From: Proteromonas lacertae
Lineage: Eukaryota; Sar; Bigyra; Opalinata; Proteromonadidae
Direction of reading: 5' to 3'
Assembly (NCBI GenBank): GCA_002245135.1
Contig: NGBS01001168.1
Span: 1-64,000, forward strand
DNA: 64,000 nucleotides
Of this stretch, positions 59,425 to 64,000 are shown piece after piece. Within the stretch, counting starts at the first letter, position 1; each line of letters opens with the position of its first letter. The translations under genes were made by a program, and so were the position numbers. The notes under the pieces are model-generated. The model was not told the DNA's origin, ran no database searches, and worked only from the letters and a program-made list of their open reading frames with translations.

Positions 59425-61076
59425 ATGAGTGTGTGTGTTAGCACTTCATCGAAATCTTTATTTAATTCAGAATAGGCCCAAGAAGATAGATAAGAGGAGT
59501 ATATCAGCTTCCGTTGCAGATAAACCAAATTTGAGATCCAGATCAAATTCTATTAATTTGGAAGAAGAATCATCTAAAGCTAAAGATAAAGTATATTCAT
59601 TTACTCCTAATGCTTTGGGTCACTTCAAAACAGCAATTAATCCTCCTTCTTACACCCCTTCTTCTCAAAAGTTTGGATATAGAACAAGAATAGCGAACAC
59701 TAAAACTGATAATCATTTATTTTTATTCAACGACTCAAACAGCATTCAACTGAGATCTTGTTTATTATTTATAAAATCAACACTTACAGCAGGTGAAGAA
59801 CAAAATGTCCAACCAAACACAATTAGAAGTATAGAAGAAATGTGTAGAATTATGGATGATGTGATTGACAATTATTCTACAACAGTTGAAACTATAATGA
59901 ATTCTGATATGTTAAAACTTCCATTAGAATTAATAGATTATATAATGTCATTTACAAATGCACTGGATTTTAATTCACCTTATACAATGTTGAGAATAGT
60001 ATTATATAAATATCTTATTTTTTAATATGTAATAGAAAGCCTTAGAAATGTTAAAAATCTTATTAATGTCACACACATTTCTCACAATCCATATATCCTT
60101 AGCAACTCCTACATTAGTTAGTAATTTATTGAAGTATTTAAGTCAATCTGATTATGAAGAAGATAGTATGTTACTAGCAGAAATATTTGTCAATTTCTTT
60201 CACAAAAATAAAAATTTAAAGAATATTATTTCAAAGGCAGTTATTTCTTATTTATTATCTACTTTAGATTGTACAAATAACAATAATAATGAAATTACTC
60301 CATCATCCTCACCTTCTTCTTCTTCTTCTATTGATGGTAGTAGTATTGCGATGGAAAGAATTACAGTTTCATCTTCAGCTACAGCTACAACTACAACTAC
60401 TGTAACTACACTTGACCCAGGATTTGTATTCGTATTACAACTATCTGGAAAATTGTTTTTATCAAAATATACTACCATTTCATCATCATTGAATAGAACT
60501 TATACAAAATTTCTATTGTCTATTATTAAAGTATTTATATTATGTAATATATATATAATAGAATGAAGAATATGAAATATTTTCAACAACGTATATAATT
60601 ATAATCAATCGTTTACTTGATGAAAATACTAACAAAGATAAAAACAACTCTTCTAATAATACTTCTAATTTAAAAACTTCTATTTTAAAATCTATTTTGA
60701 AATATTGGCCAGTCAGTAACTCTACAAAAGAACAGTCATTTATTGTATTATTAGCTTCAATATTTCAAGGCAGAAGTGATTTAATCAACTGAAGAAGATA
60801 TAAAAATAGTGATTAGAATTATATTTGTTGTGCTAAAGTGGAGTAAATATCCTGTTGTTCATGACATGTTTGAATGGTGTAAGAGTAAATGATGTTATGG
60901 ATTTGTTTAGGAAGAATAGATCTTTGTTTTCTAAATTAATGGCTAAATTAGAGATGATTAACAAAACACATTGGTCAGTGTATTTATTAATCTATTTATT
61001 ATGCTATAGAGATGTTAGAAAAGAGACGTCTATCTTCCTGTGTGTAATGTGCACTCAATTCAACCAATGTACATAA
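59425..61076 (+). CDS. PP2A B56-type regulatory subunit, divergent paralogue 3 (frame-broken)
   Basis: The ATG at 59425 starts MSVCVSTSSKSLFNS, then a one-base break near 59473 joins to NRPKKIDKRSISASV. The B56-like core starts at KLPLELIDYIMSFTNALDF. After an intron near 60011-60047 come KALEMLKILLMSHTF and TLDPGFVFVLQLSGKLFLSK. Another intron near 60532-60561 leads to ILKYWPVSNSTKEQSFIVLL, the B56 signature, then ending HWSVYLLIYLLCYRDVRKET. A Thr-rich insert with ACT repeats lies near 60385-60410. Frame breaks near 60790 and 60890 make the 3' end uncertain. A pseudogene is possible, but the signature blocks are well preserved. It is most similar in layout to paralogue 4. Confidence 0.6.
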
Positions 61077-61206
61077 CTATATTTATACCTTGATATAATA
61101 GACATTTGCATATAATAATAATATACATATATACATTAATATTTGCTACAATTAATAATCTTGTAAATGTTTTTTTAATAAGTTTTTAAAATAGGTGTGA
61201 CAAAAA

Positions 61207-61222
61207 ACGTTTCGTTTTTTTC
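61207..61222 (+). promoter_or_regulatory. AACGTTTCGTTTTTTT motif
   Basis: Two overlapping CGTTT elements occur 24-39 nt before the ATG at 61246. This is the strongest single instance of the recurrent start-proximal element. Confidence 0.4.
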
Positions 61223-61245
61223 ATTAAAAATATGGTTTTGTAATT

Positions 61246-62621
61246 ATGAATCCAAGGAATAAGCAGAGAATTATGGTACAAGCAAAGTCTAAGACTAACA
61301 GTCCTTCAAGACTTCCTGCTTTACCTACTGGTAGTAAAAGAAATGCTAATAATAAAACTTTGAATAAATCATCGTCAGATCACTTCTTAGGTGCAGATCT
61401 AGATGCAGCTAGTCAAAGATCTAGTTTAAGACATGCTTCATCAAAAAATATAATTAATGAACCTGTTAAAAAGAGTTCATCCTTTCGTTCGTCATCCAAT
61501 CGTCTTCTTCGTTCTCATTCAAGTTTCCAAAGTGAGTCAGCAAAAGTCAAACTTCAATCATGCCTTAAATACATTCAGTCTTTAATTAAAAGTGGTCAAA
61601 CAGAACTTTCTTCATCGTCTATATCTAGTGCAAATATCGACGAGTTGTGCTCAATTTTGTCAACTATAATTGATGAATACAAAGCTACAATTAACGAAAT
61701 CTATGATACTGAAGCTATAAAATTACCATTAGAAGTTGTATGATTAATTATATATTTAATAATAGTTGATCATATCTTATAAATCTCCATTTTTCAGCTT
61801 AAGATTTGTATATAAATATCATCATTATTTTCTATATATATATATAATAGAAAGGACTTGAATTACTACAAGTGATATTAAGATCAGACACATTTTGTTC
61901 AATTCACATAAAATTAATAACTCCTTCGTTTATATCAAAACTACTCCATTTTATAAGTGAAACAACACTAGATACAGACAGTGTAATAATAGGAGATATT
62001 ATATCAAATTTTTATTCAAGAAATCAAAATATAAGAAAAATCATAAATGACAGTTTTCTAGCATTATTTATCCAATTTTTTAGACTTCGAGCTTAAGCTT
62101 GATCCAGGATTTATGTTAATAATCAAACTAAGTGGAAAACTATTCGTTTCAAAATATGATCATAGTTCTCCTACTCATCAACTGTTTAAGAAATATATGA
62201 TTATGTTTATAAGAGTATAATATTTAATTTATCTTCTTAGCATCCATCTTTTGAGACTTTTTCAGTTGAATATCAAACAATAATAAATGAACTAATAGAT
62301 GAAGATGATTCACTACTATCTGAAATAATAAATACAATATCCAAATATTGGCCATCTTCCAACACATACAAAGAAGAAGTATTTATAGAATTATTATATA
62401 CAATAATGCCAAATCGAACAGTGATGATGAATAAGAAAGATTTGCATAAGTTCATTCAGTTAGTAGAGAGAATAATGAATGAAGGCAAACCGAGAATAAT
62501 TCATTGCGTGTTTGAACTTTGTAAAGATAAAGATATGATTTGCTATTTCCAAGAAAATAATAATGATTTAAAGATATTGTTGGAAAGAATTAGAGATGGT
62601 AAAAAATACAAATTGGAATAG
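61246..62621 (+). CDS. PP2A B56-type regulatory subunit, divergent paralogue 4
   Basis: The start MNPRNKQRIMVQAKSKTNSP opens a Ser-rich N-terminus like that of the other three paralogues. The core has KLPLEV, GLELLQVILRSDTFCSIHIK, KLDPGFMLIIKLSGKLFVSK and ISKYWPSSNTYKEEVFIELL (the B56 KYWP signature). It ends in ERIRDGKKYKLE with a TAG stop. Introns near 61739-61766, 61808-61851 and 62216-62241 splice in frame. One extra base near 62090 (between FFRL and ELKLDPGF) breaks the frame. A PP2A targeting role is expected from family. The intron layout follows paralogue 3 closely, so the two are a recent tandem pair. Confidence 0.65.
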
Positions 62622-62789
62622 AGATATTAGGAAAGATTGTTGTTCTTTACTTGATATTTTGAAATTAGAAATATTTTGATGTATTGTCTTTTAATAATTA
62701 ATTAATATATATATATATATTGTATTTTGTTATTTGTTTATAAAAGAAATAAAAATGTATATCAATCAATGGTTTTAATAATAATTGAT

Positions 62790-63970
62790 TTAGATGAGAA
62801 TTACCATTATCATACAAATCAATAAAGCCATTGATATTTCAATAATACTGCCCTCATCTTCTAATCCTCCTGTTGGTTTAATTGTAACACTTGGAGATTC
62901 TGTTGTATCTTTACTTGGTTCATTTTTCATTGAATTAAGAACATCTTCTAACACTTTATTAAACTGAATATCCAGATTAGATAGTAGCTTTTGTTTTATT
63001 TCTCCAAACTCACTAATAAACGGATATCTTCCTTTATTAATCCAATTATGATAGACGTGTTTGAATGTCATACAATAATCTGTATTAGGTAAAGTATAAA
63101 CATGAAAATCAAAATCATAATAAGAATCAAAATAACCCACATTTATCATCTCAGTAGCATTTTGAATAAATATAATCTCTATTCCTTTAAAAGAAGGATC
63201 ACTTCCATTTATTAACATAATCATTCCTTCATTTATTTTCAATAGATTGTAGATAAGATTTTCTTTTTCCTTCTTTAAATATGTATCATATGATTTATCT
63301 AATGATACTGCTCTTGTATTCTTTGTTATTATTGACATTTCATCCTGCAATTTTGATAATTCTCTTTCTTGTAATGGTATAATTAAAAACACATTCTCAT
63401 TCTTTGTTATATTTATTCTTTTATTATCTATATTAATATCAATATTTGCATCAACTAAATCATTCAAATAAACATCAATTTCTTCTTTATTATTACAACT
63501 GTCAAATTGATCTTTAAATGTTTTCTTTGAATTTGGACAATCTTCATCACCACTACATGGTAATTCTATTTCACTCAATTCACAATCAAAATCATTAATA
63601 TTTAAACTCTGTTTCTTACTAATATCATAAACTAACTTAATCTGATATCTTCTATCTTTGGTATATGAATTTGATTTTTCATATTGATATATGATAGTGA
63701 ATTGATTCGAAGTAATGAAATATCCTCTGTAATGATCATAACGATTATCATTTTTATCATAATAATTGTTACATTCACTGCAGTAATACTCATAATAATA
63801 ACTTTTTCCTTCTTCTTTCCTTAATTTCATTGCTTCTATTCTTTTATTCTCTTCTATTGATTTTACTTCACCATTTGTAATAGAATTTAATTGCTCTTCA
63901 ATTTCTGTCTTTGTTTGTTGTGCCAATGTGGGATAGTCTGCTTTAAATTGTTCAATAACTTCATCTGGCT
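62790..63970 (-). CDS. Unknown surface-type protein, partial (5' end outside window)
   Basis: The exon seen here begins at 63970 after a splice acceptor (…TGAATAG) and reads EPDEVIEQFKADYPTLAQQT; upstream exons lie beyond the window edge. The protein is Lys/Asn/Glu-rich with scattered Cys pairs (YYCSECNNYY; LPCSGDEDCPN). It ends in a Ser/Thr/Pro stretch followed by a hydrophobic stretch at the very C-terminus (ISMALLICMIMVILI) with no cytoplasmic residues. That layout suits a GPI-anchor signal or a tail anchor. Mid-protein features (IDLDKSYDTYLKKE-like helices and NATEMINVGYFDSYYDFDFH) suggest an extracellular sensory-type domain, but I cannot name it. Confidence 0.55.
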
Positions 63971-64000
63971 CTATTCAAATATATGTATATAATTTATATT

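Noticed and set aside
1-64000. Bacterial or viral origin of the window
   Set aside because: Spliceosomal introns, Rab/Rac/Rag GTPases, DNAI7, eIF2D and PRCC are eukaryotic nuclear genes; no viral or bacterial hallmark gene is seen.

Overview
The window is very AT-rich eukaryotic nuclear DNA, gene-dense on both strands, with tiny spliceosomal introns (mostly 25-50 nt, starting GTAT and ending TAG). TAA is the dominant stop codon, and intergenic gaps are usually below 400 nt. The organism looks like a flagellated unicellular protist. DNAI7 (an axonemal dynein component) implies motile flagella. A secreted protein with CSGRGxCDYxTGxCxCFxGF-type EGF modules and another protein with a VGLxWGxVxIREY...VPVGLSWEI motif both resemble signatures I associate with stramenopiles. 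My best guess, from composition, tiny introns and these motifs, is an AT-rich stramenopile, possibly an opalinate relative of Proteromonas/Blastocystis. This is inference.

Layout. 1-8.2 kb: a large inverted repeat (arms 1-2864 and 5384-8244) carries two genes per arm (a low-complexity protein and a putative zinc-finger protein) and surrounds a BTB-BACK-PIG-SPRY-like gene. 8.5-17.7 kb: a pseudokinase, a conserved 139-residue protein, an unknown protein, a PRCC-like protein, a kinase relic, a DHX40-like DEAH helicase and an AIMP1/Arc1-like tRNA-binding protein with several frame breaks. 17.8-20.2 kb: two tandem cathepsin B genes. 20.3-25.1 kb: DNAI7 and a second BTB-BACK-PIG-SPRY-like gene. 25.4-31.4 kb: one giant membrane protein with PA14-like and PIG domains. 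31.7-40.9 kb: a possible lineage-specific protein, IBA57 (Fe-S assembly), a small membrane protein, coiled-coil genes, a Rab GTPase and eIF2D. 41-47.7 kb: a large secreted repeat/EGF protein and an N-terminally MGC-type coiled-coil protein. 48-51 kb: a tandem pair of unrecognised paralogues. 51.1-62.6 kb: four divergent PP2A B56-type regulatory subunit genes (two minus, two plus) around RagA, a Rac/Rho GTPase and a mucin-like type I membrane protein. The right edge cuts an unknown surface-type protein.

No operons are expected or seen. Themes are signalling (Rab, Rac, Rag, B56, pseudokinase, BTB adaptors), cell-surface or secreted proteins (PIG/PA14, EGF, mucin-like, cathepsin B) and housekeeping. 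Many otherwise conserved genes are broken by single-base shifts, often in homopolymers. The simplest explanation is residual sequencing error rather than mass pseudogenisation, so frame-broken genes are annotated across the breaks. No tRNA, rRNA, CRISPR or transposase was recognised. Gene starts and ends that span introns come from hand splicing with GT-AG rules.
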